From: DASQZK01 sp963809925 | GTDB lineage: Bacteria; Bacteroidota; Bacteroidia; Bacteroidales; GCA-2748055 | Assembly: GCA_963809925.1 (NCBI GenBank) | Contig: CAWELH010000003.1 | Location: 310,001 to 374,000 of the forward strand | Length of the DNA: 64,000 nucleotides | Direction of reading: 5' to 3' | Shown here: positions 34,295 to 43,308 of the stretch, piece after piece | How positions within the stretch are numbered: position 1 is the stretch's first letter | Layout of the letters: the number at the start of each line of letters is the position of its first letter | Notes under the pieces: model-generated | Seen by the model: only the letters and a program-made list of their open reading frames with translations | What the model was told of the DNA's origin: nothing | Databases searched by the model: none | Position numbers and translations under genes: made by a program

Positions 34295-35177
34295 TCTTTT
34301 TTTTCAGATTAATCTGCTGGAATACGATTCCACCGATGATCAAGAGAAGACCGTACACGGTTGTAAGGTGTATAGGTTCGCCCACGAAATAATGGATGAA
34401 AAATAAGGAAATAAATGGAGAAATGTAAATTAGGTTGCTGATTTTATCCGTTGTTTCCGATAATTGCAAGGCCTTCAACCAGAAGATAAATGCCAGACCC
34501 ATTTCAAAAAAGCCTACCCATGTTGCCCAGAGCCAGGCATGTTTACCCGTCGGAAATCCCCCCCCCTGAACAAGCATGGTGATCAGTAAAAATATCAGTG
34601 CAAAGAGGAAGTTCATAAAAAGTTTGACGATCTCATCCCGTTTGTCTCTGACATTCAGAATCCAAAACAGGGACCATATCACGGCACTCCCCAGGCAGAG
34701 AAGTATGCCGGGTATCTGGGAGCTGCTGAATCCCTTCCCCCCACCCTGGGATGATATGAGGATTACACCCCCAAAGCTGATGAACAAAGCGAGAATGCTT
34801 TTAAGAGAAATCTTTTGTTTCAACAGGGGTATGGAAATAACGGTGAGCACAATTGGCCAGATCATGTTTATTGGCTGGGCGACCTGCGCCGGCAGCATAT
34901 TGTAAGCTTTAAACAATACGAGGTAATAAAAAAACGGATTCAACAGGCCCAGTGCAGCAGAATAGGCGATCTCTGCGCCGTTCATCTGCCTGAGCAGAGG
35001 AAGCTTTCCCTGTGTAAGCAGGGTAATAAGAAGGATGATGAAGGTGACGAGGGCTGCACCTGCCAGGAGACTGAACGGTCCCTGGTAACGAAGTCCGAAT
35101 TTAAACGCAGTGGCAACCGTTGACCAGCAGAGGATGGTTAAGCCGGCAAATATATATGCCTTTGGCTGATTTTTCAT
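34257..35177 (-). CDS. EamA-family (DMT superfamily) transporter
   Basis: This 306-residue protein has ten predicted membrane helices in two EamA repeats (first from AGLTILCWSTVATAFKFGL, second from ILLCLGSAVIWSLFWILNV). Members export amino acids, nucleobases or other metabolites, and the substrate cannot be assigned. The basic C terminus (NLKKKNEEIYGQDHSRH) overlaps the beginning of ruvC by 38 bp. The serS stop lies 8 bp upstream of its ATG, so the three genes are almost certainly co-transcribed. Confidence 0.92.
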   Translation of the reverse strand: MKNQPKAYIFAGLTILCWSTVATAFKFGLRYQGPFSLLAGAALVTFIILLITLLTQGKLPLLRQMNGAEIAYSAALGLLNPFFYYLVLFKAYNMLPAQVAQPINMIWPIVLTVISIPLLKQKISLKSILALFISFGGVILISSQGGGKGFSSSQIPGILLCLGSAVIWSLFWILNVRDKRDEIVKLFMNFLFALIFLLITMLVQGGGFPTGKHAWLWATWVGFFEMGLAFIFWLKALQLSETTDKISNLIYISPFISLFFIHYFVGEPIHLTTVYGLLLIIGGIVFQQINLKKKNEEIYGQDHSRH

Positions 35178-35185
35178 CGCCTGGT

Positions 35186-36460
35186 TCAGTCGATCATGTC
35201 AAATCCGGTGTATGGTCTTAGTACTTCAGGGATGATGATGCCTTCGCCGGTCTGATTGTTTTCAAGCAATGCTGCAACTATCCTTGGCAAGGCCAACGAC
35301 GAACCGTTGAGGGTATGAGCAAAACTGGTTTTCTTGTCTCCTTTGTCCTTGTATCTCAGTTTCAGGCGGACGGCCTGGAACGATTCAAAATTGGATACAG
35401 AACTCACCTCGAGCCAGCGCTGCTGGGCTGCTGCAAACACCTCGAAGTCGAAGGTAAGCGCAGAGGTAAAGCTCATATCACCGCCACAGAGTCTCAGAAT
35501 GCGATAGGGCAGATCGAGACTTTTTACCAGGCTTTCCACATGGTTCACCATTTCTTCCAGAGATTGATATGACCTGTCGGGATGCTGGATCTGCACAATT
35601 TCAACCTTATCAAACTGATGAACACGGTTGAGTCCGCGGACATCCTTACCGTACGAACCTGCTTCACGTCGGAAGCAGGGTGTGTATGCCGTATTTTTCA
35701 CAGGCAGATCGTCGCCTTCCAGGATTACATCGCGGTATATATTGGTGACGGGTACTTCAGCTGTTGGTATGAGATAAAAATTATCGATCTGGACATGATA
35801 CATCTGCCCTTCTTTGTCGGGAAGCTGTCCGGTGCCAAATCCGGATTCCTCATTGACCATCAGAGGGGGCAGGATTTCCCGGTATCCGGCTTTGACATTT
35901 TCATCAAGGAAATAATTGATGAGGGCACGTTGAAGCCTGGCCCCCTTCCCTTTAAAAACGGGGAAACCCGCACCGGTAAGCTTATTGCCCAGGTCAAAAT
36001 CAATGATATCATATTTTTTTCCGAGGTCCCAGTGAGGGAGGGCGTCTGGCGGAAGATTGACTTCTTTTACGTTTTCTCGTACAATTTCATTATCCTGTGC
36101 ACCATGTCCTTTTGGTACGGATGTATGAGGAAGGTTGGGCACCTGAACGAGAAGTTGGTTCAACAGCTCGGAAGCCTCAGTGAAGGTCAGTTGCAGATTT
36201 TTTATCTCCTCCTTCAACCCTGAAGTCCTTTCCTGAGCCGATTTAGCCTCAGCACCTCGGCCTTCTTTGAATAGTACTCCTATTTGTTTCGAAAGACTGT
36301 TTAGTTCTGCCTGCAGGATATCGGACTGTGCCTGAGCATTTCTTCGTTGTTCATCAGCATCCAGAATACGGCCGATCACACCGGCAGCATCAAAATTTTT
36401 AACTCGCAGCCGATCAATGACCAGTTCCCTGTTTTCCCTGATAAAATTGATATTAAGCAT
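35186..36460 (-). CDS. serS: seryl-tRNA synthetase
   Basis: This encodes 424 residues from the ATG at 36460 (MLNINFIRENRELVIDRLRV). The frame is open further upstream to 36616, but that stretch contains the rpmA terminator hairpin and has no family sequence, so it is not coding. The N-terminal coiled-coil arm for tRNA-Ser (about 25-100) is followed by the class II core: motif 2 (PCFRREAGSYGKDVRGLNRV) and motif 3 (LNGSSLALPRIVAALLENNQ). It charges tRNA-Ser, and tRNA-Sec where present. It leads the serS-EamA-ruvC transcript. Confidence 0.98.
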   Translation of the reverse strand: MLNINFIRENRELVIDRLRVKNFDAAGVIGRILDADEQRRNAQAQSDILQAELNSLSKQIGVLFKEGRGAEAKSAQERTSGLKEEIKNLQLTFTEASELLNQLLVQVPNLPHTSVPKGHGAQDNEIVRENVKEVNLPPDALPHWDLGKKYDIIDFDLGNKLTGAGFPVFKGKGARLQRALINYFLDENVKAGYREILPPLMVNEESGFGTGQLPDKEGQMYHVQIDNFYLIPTAEVPVTNIYRDVILEGDDLPVKNTAYTPCFRREAGSYGKDVRGLNRVHQFDKVEIVQIQHPDRSYQSLEEMVNHVESLVKSLDLPYRILRLCGGDMSFTSALTFDFEVFAAAQQRWLEVSSVSNFESFQAVRLKLRYKDKGDKKTSFAHTLNGSSLALPRIVAALLENNQTGEGIIIPEVLRPYTGFDMID

Positions 36461-36486
36461 AGGATGTAAAGGTTGGAAAAAGAATA

Positions 36487-36535
36487 AAAAATCTCCTGAA
36501 AACTGCATAAAGGTAACAGTTTGGAGGAGATTTTT
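36487..36535 (-). terminator. Rho-independent terminator of rplU-rpmA
   Basis: Arms AAAAATCTCCT (36487-36497) and AGGAGATTTTT (36525-36535) enclose an inner AAACTG/CAGTTT stem. Read on the minus strand the hairpin ends in a T-run. It lies 20 bp past the rpmA stop and upstream of the serS ATG, so it separates the two transcripts. Confidence 0.85.
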
Positions 36536-36554
36536 GAATACCGGAATTAATATT

Positions 36555-36815
36555 TTATTCTTCGGCAGGAATGACGTTGACGTAGGATTTGTTCCCTGTT
36601 TTACGTTTGAATTCAATCATACCATTGGTTAGCGCAAAGAGCGTGTGATCCTTGCCTATCCCAACATTGGATCCGGCATGATGCCTGGTTCCCCTCTGAC
36701 GAACGATAATGTTGCCAGCCTTGGCAAACTGACCACCAAATAATTTGATTCCCAGTCGTTTGCTTTCTGAATCGCGACCGTTTCTTGAACTACCGGCCCC
36801 TTTTTTGTGTGCCAT
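36555..36815 (-). CDS. rpmA: 50S ribosomal protein L27
   Basis: This 86-residue ribosomal protein near the peptidyl transferase centre begins MAHKKGAGSSRNGRDSESKR, with the family GGQ-like FGGQFAKAGNIIVRQRGTR block. It has the short N terminus that needs no proteolytic trimming, unlike the Firmicutes form. The gene follows rplU with 60 bp between and is ended by the strong hairpin at 36487-36535. Confidence 0.98.
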   Translation of the reverse strand: MAHKKGAGSSRNGRDSESKRLGIKLFGGQFAKAGNIIVRQRGTRHHAGSNVGIGKDHTLFALTNGMIEFKRKTGNKSYVNVIPAEE

Positions 36816-36875
36816 AATTGTAGAGTTTTATATTTTATTCAACCGTGCCTACGGCTATTTTGTATCTGTTTTGTC

Positions 36876-37472
36876 TTATTTTTTTGCAGCTGGTTTTTTT
36901 GCAACCGGTTTCTTTACAGCCGGTTTTTTTGCAGCTGGTTTCTTTTCAGCTGTAGGCTTCTTTTCAGCTGTTTTGGCTGCCGGTGCCTTTTTAGTTGCCG
37001 GTGCTTTTTTCTCAACCGTACTTGTCGTAGCCGCTTTCGTTTCTTTTACTTTAGTGGCTTCAGGAGCAGCAGCTTCTTTTGTTTTTGGAGCAGCAGCTTC
37101 CTGCTTGACAGCCTCTGCCTTAACTTTACTCTTTGCAGGAGCGGCCTTGGCTTTACCGCCCGTCTCAACAATGCCTTCAATTACGATCTGGGAGAGGAAC
37201 TGCCTGTGACCGTTGCTCTTCTGATACCCTTTTCTTTTCTTTTTCTTAAAAACGATAACCTTTTTTCCTTTAAGATGACCAAGGATCTTTGCAGAAACCA
37301 AAGCCCCTTCGATAACAGGCGATCCGACAACAACTTTACCGTCGTTATCAATAAGCAGAACCTTGTCAAAATCCACATTTGAACCTTCTTCAGCATCGAT
37401 CCTGTGGACGAAGATTTTCTGGTCTTTTTCAACCTTGTACTGCTGTCCGGCTATATCAACAATTGCGTACAT
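36876..37472 (-). CDS. rplU: 50S ribosomal protein L21 with a long Lys/Ala/Pro-rich C-terminal tail
   Basis: Residues 1 to about 103 are a normal L21 (MYAIVDIAGQQYKVEKDQKI, then KKKKRKGYQKSNGHRQFLSQ), which binds 23S rRNA with L20. The remaining 95 or so residues are a disordered tail of Lys, Ala, Pro, Glu and Thr ending in repeats of KKPA/KKPV. It resembles histone H1-like or nucleoid-binding tails, and the protein is about twice the usual L21 length. The frame is uninterrupted. A strong promoter lies 41 bp upstream (37513-37542). The role of the tail is unknown: extra rRNA or nucleic acid contacts are possible. Confidence 0.95.
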   Translation of the reverse strand: MYAIVDIAGQQYKVEKDQKIFVHRIDAEEGSNVDFDKVLLIDNDGKVVVGSPVIEGALVSAKILGHLKGKKVIVFKKKKRKGYQKSNGHRQFLSQIVIEGIVETGGKAKAAPAKSKVKAEAVKQEAAAPKTKEAAAPEATKVKETKAATTSTVEKKAPATKKAPAAKTAEKKPTAEKKPAAKKPAVKKPVAKKPAAKK

Positions 37473-37512
37473 TATATAGAATTTTACATTTCTTTTTTTA
37501 CAAACGGGAGTG

Positions 37513-37542
37513 CAAAAATATAAAAGTTCTATTGATCTACAA
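37513..37542 (-). promoter_or_regulatory. predicted promoter of rplU-rpmA
   Basis: On the minus strand TTG (37542-37540), a 19-nt spacer and TATTTTTG (37520-37513) match TTG-N19-21-TAnnTTTG exactly. The start of transcription would be about 37508, giving a leader of about 35 nt. Confidence 0.65.
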
Positions 37543-37679
37543 ACAATTAAAGCTAATTATTGTAAAATCTGATAAGAATTATTTTAGATATTCATTTTCA
37601 GGTTAATGTGAGAAACTGTGAATTGCTCCAATTTGTTTCTGCCCCGGAAAACTAATCTTTCTCGTAAAAAGTATTTCAT

Positions 37680-37687
37680 TATATTTG
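37680..37687 (+). promoter_or_regulatory. candidate minus-7 box of the bifunctional nuclease-nupC operon
   Basis: TATATTTG matches TAnnTTTG. At the minus-33 spacing (19 nt) there is TTT instead of TTG. It lies 42 bp before the ATG at 37730. Confidence 0.4.
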
Positions 37688-37729
37688 TGTGATCACTCGT
37701 ATTGTAATTAAGATGCAAAGTAGTAATTT

Positions 37730-38353
37730 ATGGGTATGATAAAGTTAAATGTATTAGGGATCTCTTACAGTCAGACGCAATCAGGAGCCTATGCACTCAT
37801 TTTAACTGAAGAAAACGGTGACAGACGGATACCCATAATCGTTGGAGGATTTGAAGCCCAGAGTATTGCAATTGAACTGGAAGGTCTTAAACCACCACGG
37901 CCTCTTACCCATGACCTATTTCTGAGTTTTGCCAAGGTATTTGGCATTTCAATCAAGGAAGTTGTGATCTATAAACTTGAAGAAGGCGTCTTTTTTTCCC
38001 AGTTGCTGTGTGATAACGGGATGGAAAAGATCACGCTTGATGCCAGGACCTCTGATGCGATTGCCCTGGCTCTGAGATTCAAATGTCCAATTTATACCAC
38101 GGAAGAAATAATTACCAAAGCAGGCATCGTCCTGGATTTTGATAAGGAGAATTCACCTGAAACTGAGGAAGAACCCGAAGAAGAAACTGCCCAACCTGAA
38201 CCCCCATTGAAAAATGTCAAAGATTTGGGAGAACTCAGGAGCTACGCGATGGATGAGTTGAAGAAGCTTCTTGAGGAGGCGGTAACCAATGAAAATTATG
38301 AACGCGCATCCAAGATTCGGGATGAAATTCAACGAAGAAAAAGAAAAACCTAA
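37730..38353 (+). CDS. bifunctional nuclease family protein (DUF151) with UVR motif
   Basis: This 207-residue protein has the BFN/DUF151 domain at about 1-140 (GAYALILTEENGDRRIPIIV, LTHDLFLSFAKVFGISIKEV, LDARTSDAIALALRFKCPIY). Plant and bacterial members have been reported to degrade DNA and RNA. An acidic linker (about 145-165) leads to a UVR-type helical hairpin at the C terminus (LKKLLEEAVTNENYERASKI), as found in UvrB and UvrC. The nucleoside transporter gene starts directly at its stop codon (TAAATG), so the pair is co-transcribed. Nucleic-acid degradation next to nucleoside uptake suggests a salvage role, by inference. Confidence 0.93.
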   Translation: MGMIKLNVLGISYSQTQSGAYALILTEENGDRRIPIIVGGFEAQSIAIELEGLKPPRPLTHDLFLSFAKVFGISIKEVVIYKLEEGVFFSQLLCDNGMEKITLDARTSDAIALALRFKCPIYTTEEIITKAGIVLDFDKENSPETEEEPEEETAQPEPPLKNVKDLGELRSYAMDELKKLLEEAVTNENYERASKIRDEIQRRKRKT

Positions 38354-39892
38354 ATGAGAATATTGACATCGGGGAGGATAATCTGCCGGGTCATGCTCAT
38401 CCTCCTGCCTTTCTTTGGGATGCATTCTGCTTATGCCCGGGAAAACATGCCTGTGACTTCGATCAGGGATACCCTGTACCCTGAGAGCCCCAACAACAGT
38501 ATCGATGCCCCTGGATCTGAACTGGTGGTGCCGGATCAGGCAAGACATACCATCAATAAAAAAAATATCCTTCCGGTCAGAACGGAATTTCATTTCAGCC
38601 TGATAAACCTTGCAAGAGGCTTACTGGGTATGTCAGTTCTCCTCCTTATTGCATTACTTTTCTCTGAAAATAGAAAAGCCATCTCCTGGAGGGTGGTAGG
38701 ACTGGGATTACTAGGACAGATCCTTCTTGCCATTGGTATCCTGGAAGTACCGTTTATTAAGACTTTCTTTGAACTCGGAGGGAGAGTGTTTGTTAAGATC
38801 CTGGATTTTACCAACGAAGGCACTAATTTTCTTTTCAAATCAATGGTAAGTGGAAAGATAGAACCTCCACTGCAAAGCTTTGCCATTACTATACTCCCGA
38901 CCATCATTTTCTTTTCGGCACTTACCTCCGTGCTGTTCTACTTCGGAATCATTCAAAAGGTAGTTTGGGTACTGGCATGGGTAATGACAAAGGTCCTGAA
39001 ACTTTCTGGTGCAGAAAGTCTTTCTGTTGCCGGAAATATTTTCCTGGGACAGACCGAATCGCCACTGATGATAAAGGCCTATCTCGAGAAAATGAATAAG
39101 TCGGAGATATTACTTGTCATGTCGGGAGGTATGGCCACACTTGCGGGAGGAGTATTGGCGGTTTATATTAATTTTCTTGGGGGCGACGACCCTGTTCAGA
39201 GACTTGAATTCGCCAAACATCTGCTGGCGGCATCCGTAATGGCTGCGCCCGGTGTGGTTGTCATCTCAAAGATTCTGGTTCCGCAGACAGAAGATGTGAG
39301 CCAGGAGGTGAGGATCACCCAGGACAAGATCGGAAAGAATGTCCTTGACGCTATTAATAATGGAACATATGAGGGACTTAAACTGGCGGTGAATGTTGCT
39401 GCCATGCTTCTCGTCTTCCTCGCTTTTCTTGCCATGATCAATTTTGTCTTTATCAAAATCGGGAACTGGACAGATCTGAACTCCTGGATCACCCAGGTAA
39501 CAGACGGCAGATACCATCAGTTGTCGCTACAGTTCATGCTCGGCTATGCCCTTTCCCCTCTGATGTGGCTTATCGGAATAACTTCAAAGGATATCACCCT
39601 TGTCGGTACCTTGCTGGGAGAAAAATTGATCATGACCGAATTTGTCGGGTATATAAGCCTTTCAGAGCTGAAAGCTGCGGGTGCCTTCAGTGATCCAAAA
39701 TCTATAATTATGGCCACGTATATGTTATGCGGATTTGCTAACTTTGCCTCGGTGGGAATACAAATCGGAGGTATTGGTGCGCTGGCTCCGGGAAAAAGAG
39801 TTCAGCTTGCCAGGTATGGAATGAGGGCATTGCTGGCCGGAACCCTTGCCTCGCTGTTATCCGCGTCGATTGTCGGGATTATTCTGGCTTAA
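38354..39892 (+). CDS. concentrative nucleoside transporter (NupC/CNT family) with N-terminal extension
   Basis: The product has 512 residues, about 100 more than E. coli NupC. The first 28 residues look like a signal peptide (VMLILLPFFGMHSAYA). About 50 polar residues follow before the first core helix (FHFSLINLARGLLGMSVLLL). The CNT core is complete: SLSVAGNIFLGQTESPLMIK, MSGGMATLAGGVLAVYINFL and YMLCGFANFASVGIQIGGIG are the conserved substrate and ion-site stretches. It imports nucleosides with Na+ or H+. It follows the bifunctional nuclease gene with no gap. The periplasmic extension is of unknown function. Confidence 0.94.
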   Translation: MRILTSGRIICRVMLILLPFFGMHSAYARENMPVTSIRDTLYPESPNNSIDAPGSELVVPDQARHTINKKNILPVRTEFHFSLINLARGLLGMSVLLLIALLFSENRKAISWRVVGLGLLGQILLAIGILEVPFIKTFFELGGRVFVKILDFTNEGTNFLFKSMVSGKIEPPLQSFAITILPTIIFFSALTSVLFYFGIIQKVVWVLAWVMTKVLKLSGAESLSVAGNIFLGQTESPLMIKAYLEKMNKSEILLVMSGGMATLAGGVLAVYINFLGGDDPVQRLEFAKHLLAASVMAAPGVVVISKILVPQTEDVSQEVRITQDKIGKNVLDAINNGTYEGLKLAVNVAAMLLVFLAFLAMINFVFIKIGNWTDLNSWITQVTDGRYHQLSLQFMLGYALSPLMWLIGITSKDITLVGTLLGEKLIMTEFVGYISLSELKAAGAFSDPKSIIMATYMLCGFANFASVGIQIGGIGALAPGKRVQLARYGMRALLAGTLASLLSASIVGIILA

Positions 39893-39906
39893 TCCAAGCA
39901 TTTTCT

Positions 39907-42900
39907 ATGAGTAGTGGTGTAAAAAATAATACAGACGGATCTGAAGATGTTTCTCAGGAGGAAGCGATAAAACTTCTTGGTGAAAAACTGGAGAAACTGC
40001 GGACAGAAAACGATCTCCTGAAAAAAATTATTTCCAGGCAAAAATCACCTGTTATCAATCATGAAGCAGAACACCATGATATGGCTGCTGTTTTAGGTGT
40101 GCCTGATTTTCATAAATCGTTCTTCAACAAGGTACCCTTCATGATGTGGACCATGGATACCAATGGCCGATTTTTAGCGGTTAATTTCGTCTTTGCTCAA
40201 AAGTTCGGAAGGGATACTGAAAGCCTGAAGGGCAAAACGTATTATGACATCTGCCCAAAAATCTTTGCAGATAAATTCACTGCCGACGATTCCATGGTTA
40301 TTAAAACCGGAGAACAGAAAATCATAGATGAACAGATCCCTCTGGTCGAAGGTTTCAGATGGCACGAGACCATTAAAATATCACTCACGGATTCAAAAGG
40401 AAATGTGGTTGGTGTTGCCGGTTTCGCCAGAGACATTACGGAAAGAAAACAATATGCGGAAGCCCTGAAGCAAAGTGAAGAGAAATTTCGTGAGCTCGCG
40501 GAAAATACCACAGATTCTTTTATACTCAGCAGCGGCAATAAAATCATTTATGTTAATCCTGCCTTCGAACAGATATATGGTTATTCCAGGGATGATCTGA
40601 TCAAAGATCCGGATCTTCAGAAGAAATGGCTGCACCCGGCCGACAGAGACCGGATCCTTGAAGTCATGAGCACCGGCCACTATAAATATACCTATATCTT
40701 TAATGAACAGTACAGGATTATAAAGAAAGACGGTACAGTATCATGGATTTGGAATCGCAGCTATCCGGTGTGGAACGACAAAGGTGAAGCATACCGCATC
40801 GTATCGGTGGCAACAAATATCTCCGGAGTGAAGGTGCTCGAAGAAAGACTTACAAAATCACAATCGCAGCAACAGGCTATTCTTGATAACATCCCTCACC
40901 TTGCCTGGCTTAAAGATATCGAGGGCCGGTTCATTTCCGTAAATGAGTCGTTCTGCCGCTTCTTCAATCTTCCACGAGAGCAGATCCTGGGTAATACAGA
41001 TTACTTCATTTGTCCTGAAAACCTTGCAGATGATTATGTCAGTAAAGATCAGGAAGTTATCCGTGAGAGGAAATCAAAGTTGTTTTTTGAAGTTGAAGAA
41101 GGAAAATTTGGGAAGAGATACTCAGAAACACATAAGACTCCTATCATCAATAACAAAGGTGAGGTAATCGGGATCGCAGCAATTTCCAGGGATATTACAG
41201 AACAAAAACTTGCCGAACAGGCACTTCTCAAAAGCGAGGAGAAATTTAAAGATCTCGTCACGCTGCTGCCGGAAGTGGTCTTTGAAACCGATGAAAATGG
41301 GCGGATCACTTTCGTGAACCTCAGGGGCTATGAAATAATGGGCTACCGGAAGAACGATGTAGAAAATGGAATAAGCATATTTGATATCGTTGCTCCAGAA
41401 GACAAGGAAAGATCCTATGATGCCTTCAGCAAGCTGAAACTCGGAAATGAAATAAAAAGTAATGAATACAAGGTGATGACCAGGGACGGGAAAGCCGTGT
41501 CGGTACTTGTATTTACCAATAATATGTATACCGATAGCCGCTGGGTGGGTGTTCGGGGTGTGATGGTCGACATTACACGCCGCAAGCAGGCTGAGCAACA
41601 GGAAAAAGAATACCAGACAAAGTTGCTGTTCCTTAGCAATACAGCCCTTGATTTCCTAGGTCTGCCCAGTGAAGCAGATATTTTCAAATACATCGGTACC
41701 AAGCTGAAAGAATTTATCGTCGATTCAAATATTGTCATCTCTGTTTATAACGAGGCGGAAAACAAACTGGAAACAGCGTATCACACCATCGAACTCACAA
41801 CCGAAGATGAGATTGTTGCCATAACGGGACAGCAGGTTGATGAGATGTCATTTCATCTGAAAGAAACTGATATTGCAATGTTGAAGATGAATGCAGAGCA
41901 TCTTAAAAAATTTAACGATGGCGTTTATGAAATATGTTTTGGGACGATCGAGCGACCGGCAGCTCTGCAGATTGAAAAATTGTTGAATTCAAGGAACGTT
42001 TATGGCATGGCCCTGATGAGAAGCGGAATACTCTATGGTGCTGTTATGATTTTCTCCCGGATTGAGGAATTAAAAGATCAGGCATTCATTGAAGCCTTTC
42101 TCTATCAGTCATCTGTTGCACTTCATCGCCGCCAGCTTGAAAACGAACTATTGGATGCGAAATTCAGGGCGGAAGAATCAGATAAGCTTAAGACCGCCTT
42201 CCTGGCTAACATGTCCCATGAGATCCGCACACCCATGAACGGCATTCTTGGGCTGACCCAGCTGCTCACACGCGAAAAAATAAAAGAAGAGGAGAGGAAG
42301 GAATACCTGGCAATGATCAATTCAAATGGCAAACTCCTTATGAACCTCGTCAATGACATTATCGATATTTCACGGATCGAGTCCAACCAGGTTGACCTGA
42401 ATGAGGGGGAATTTTCACTGAACGCATTGATGAATGAGATTTTCTGTTTCATCCAGTCGGAAAAAATGGTGAAAAAGAAAGATGCCGTTGAGCTTAAAGT
42501 TCACGAAGGACTGTCCGAGAACTTTTCAAATATCATCGCAGATCAGTCAAAGCTGAAACAGGTACTGACAAACCTTGTCGGCAATGCTGTTAAATTTACC
42601 TACAAAGGTATTATCGAGTTTGGCTATTCTGTTGAAGCGAAGGCGTCATTGAAATTCTTTGTCAGGGATTCCGGGATTGGTATATCCCCTGATAAACTGC
42701 ATGTGATCTTTGATCGCTTTACCCAGGTCGATCAGTCTCTTACCCGACCCTATGGAGGTTCCGGTCTCGGACTGGCCATCAGCAAAGGATTTGTTGAAAG
42801 GATGGGGGGCAGGATCTGGGCTGAATCGGACCTCGAAAAAGGAGCAACCTTCTATTTTACCATACCCTATAAACCAACGGTAATTTCCAAAAGAAAAAAA

Positions 42901-43302
42901 GATGAGCCCAAACGCGAACATTTCAATTGGGAGGAGATTTGTCTCCTGGTCGTTGAGGATAATTATGTCAGTTTTAAGCTCATGGAAATTTCGCTCAGGA
43001 ATACCGGTGTACAAATCATACATGCCGATAACGGACAAACGGCCATCGATATGGTTAAGGAACATCCGGAGATTAATATCGTTCTGATGGATATTCAATT
43101 GCCTGTACTGAACGGTTATGATGCCACCATTGCAATTAAAAAATTACGTCCTAACCTTCCAGTCATTGCACAAACAGCCAATGCCATGGATGATGACCGT
43201 CTGAAATGCCTAAATGCAGGTTGCAATGATTATATCACCAAACCTATCATACTCGAAAAATTGTATAATGTCATCAACGACTATGTTATCAGGGAAAAAT
43301 AG
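39907..43302 (+). CDS. hybrid sensor histidine kinase (four PAS, GAF, HisKA, HATPase, REC)
   Basis: This 1131-residue protein has no membrane segments and so is probably cytoplasmic. In order: a short coiled coil; PAS domains at about 80-185, 195-310, 320-440 and 445-560 (for example FVFAQKFGRD, YVNPAFEQIYGYSRDDL, SVNESFCRFFNLP, TFVNLRGYEIMGYRKND); a GAF domain at about 575-745; and HisKA with phospho-acceptor His771 in MSHEIRTPMNG. A HATPase follows with NAVKFTYKG, DSGIGIS and GGSGLGLAIS, and then a receiver domain with phospho-acceptor Asp1062 in VLMDIQLPVLNG. No output regulator is encoded next to it, so its phosphotransfer partner is elsewhere. Ligands or redox cofactors of the PAS domains cannot be read from the sequence. 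Confidence 0.97.
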   Translation: MSSGVKNNTDGSEDVSQEEAIKLLGEKLEKLRTENDLLKKIISRQKSPVINHEAEHHDMAAVLGVPDFHKSFFNKVPFMMWTMDTNGRFLAVNFVFAQKFGRDTESLKGKTYYDICPKIFADKFTADDSMVIKTGEQKIIDEQIPLVEGFRWHETIKISLTDSKGNVVGVAGFARDITERKQYAEALKQSEEKFRELAENTTDSFILSSGNKIIYVNPAFEQIYGYSRDDLIKDPDLQKKWLHPADRDRILEVMSTGHYKYTYIFNEQYRIIKKDGTVSWIWNRSYPVWNDKGEAYRIVSVATNISGVKVLEERLTKSQSQQQAILDNIPHLAWLKDIEGRFISVNESFCRFFNLPREQILGNTDYFICPENLADDYVSKDQEVIRERKSKLFFEVEEGKFGKRYSETHKTPIINNKGEVIGIAAISRDITEQKLAEQALLKSEEKFKDLVTLLPEVVFETDENGRITFVNLRGYEIMGYRKNDVENGISIFDIVAPEDKERSYDAFSKLKLGNEIKSNEYKVMTRDGKAVSVLVFTNNMYTDSRWVGVRGVMVDITRRKQAEQQEKEYQTKLLFLSNTALDFLGLPSEADIFKYIGTKLKEFIVDSNIVISVYNEAENKLETAYHTIELTTEDEIVAITGQQVDEMSFHLKETDIAMLKMNAEHLKKFNDGVYEICFGTIERPAALQIEKLLNSRNVYGMALMRSGILYGAVMIFSRIEELKDQAFIEAFLYQSSVALHRRQLENELLDAKFRAEESDKLKTAFLANMSHEIRTPMNGILGLTQLLTREKIKEEERKEYLAMINSNGKLLMNLVNDIIDISRIESNQVDLNEGEFSLNALMNEIFCFIQSEKMVKKKDAVELKVHEGLSENFSNIIADQSKLKQVLTNLVGNAVKFTYKGIIEFGYSVEAKASLKFFVRDSGIGISPDKLHVIFDRFTQVDQSLTRPYGGSGLGLAISKGFVERMGGRIWAESDLEKGATFYFTIPYKPTVISKRKKDEPKREHFNWEEICLLVVEDNYVSFKLMEISLRNTGVQIIHADNGQTAIDMVKEHPEINIVLMDIQLPVLNGYDATIAIKKLRPNLPVIAQTANAMDDDRLKCLNAGCNDYITKPIILEKLYNVINDYVIREK

Positions 43303-43308
43303 CGACTA

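Noticed and set aside
36461..36616. N-terminal extension of serS
   Set aside because: The stretch contains the rpmA terminator hairpin and does not resemble SerS. The ATG at 36460 starts the normal N terminus.
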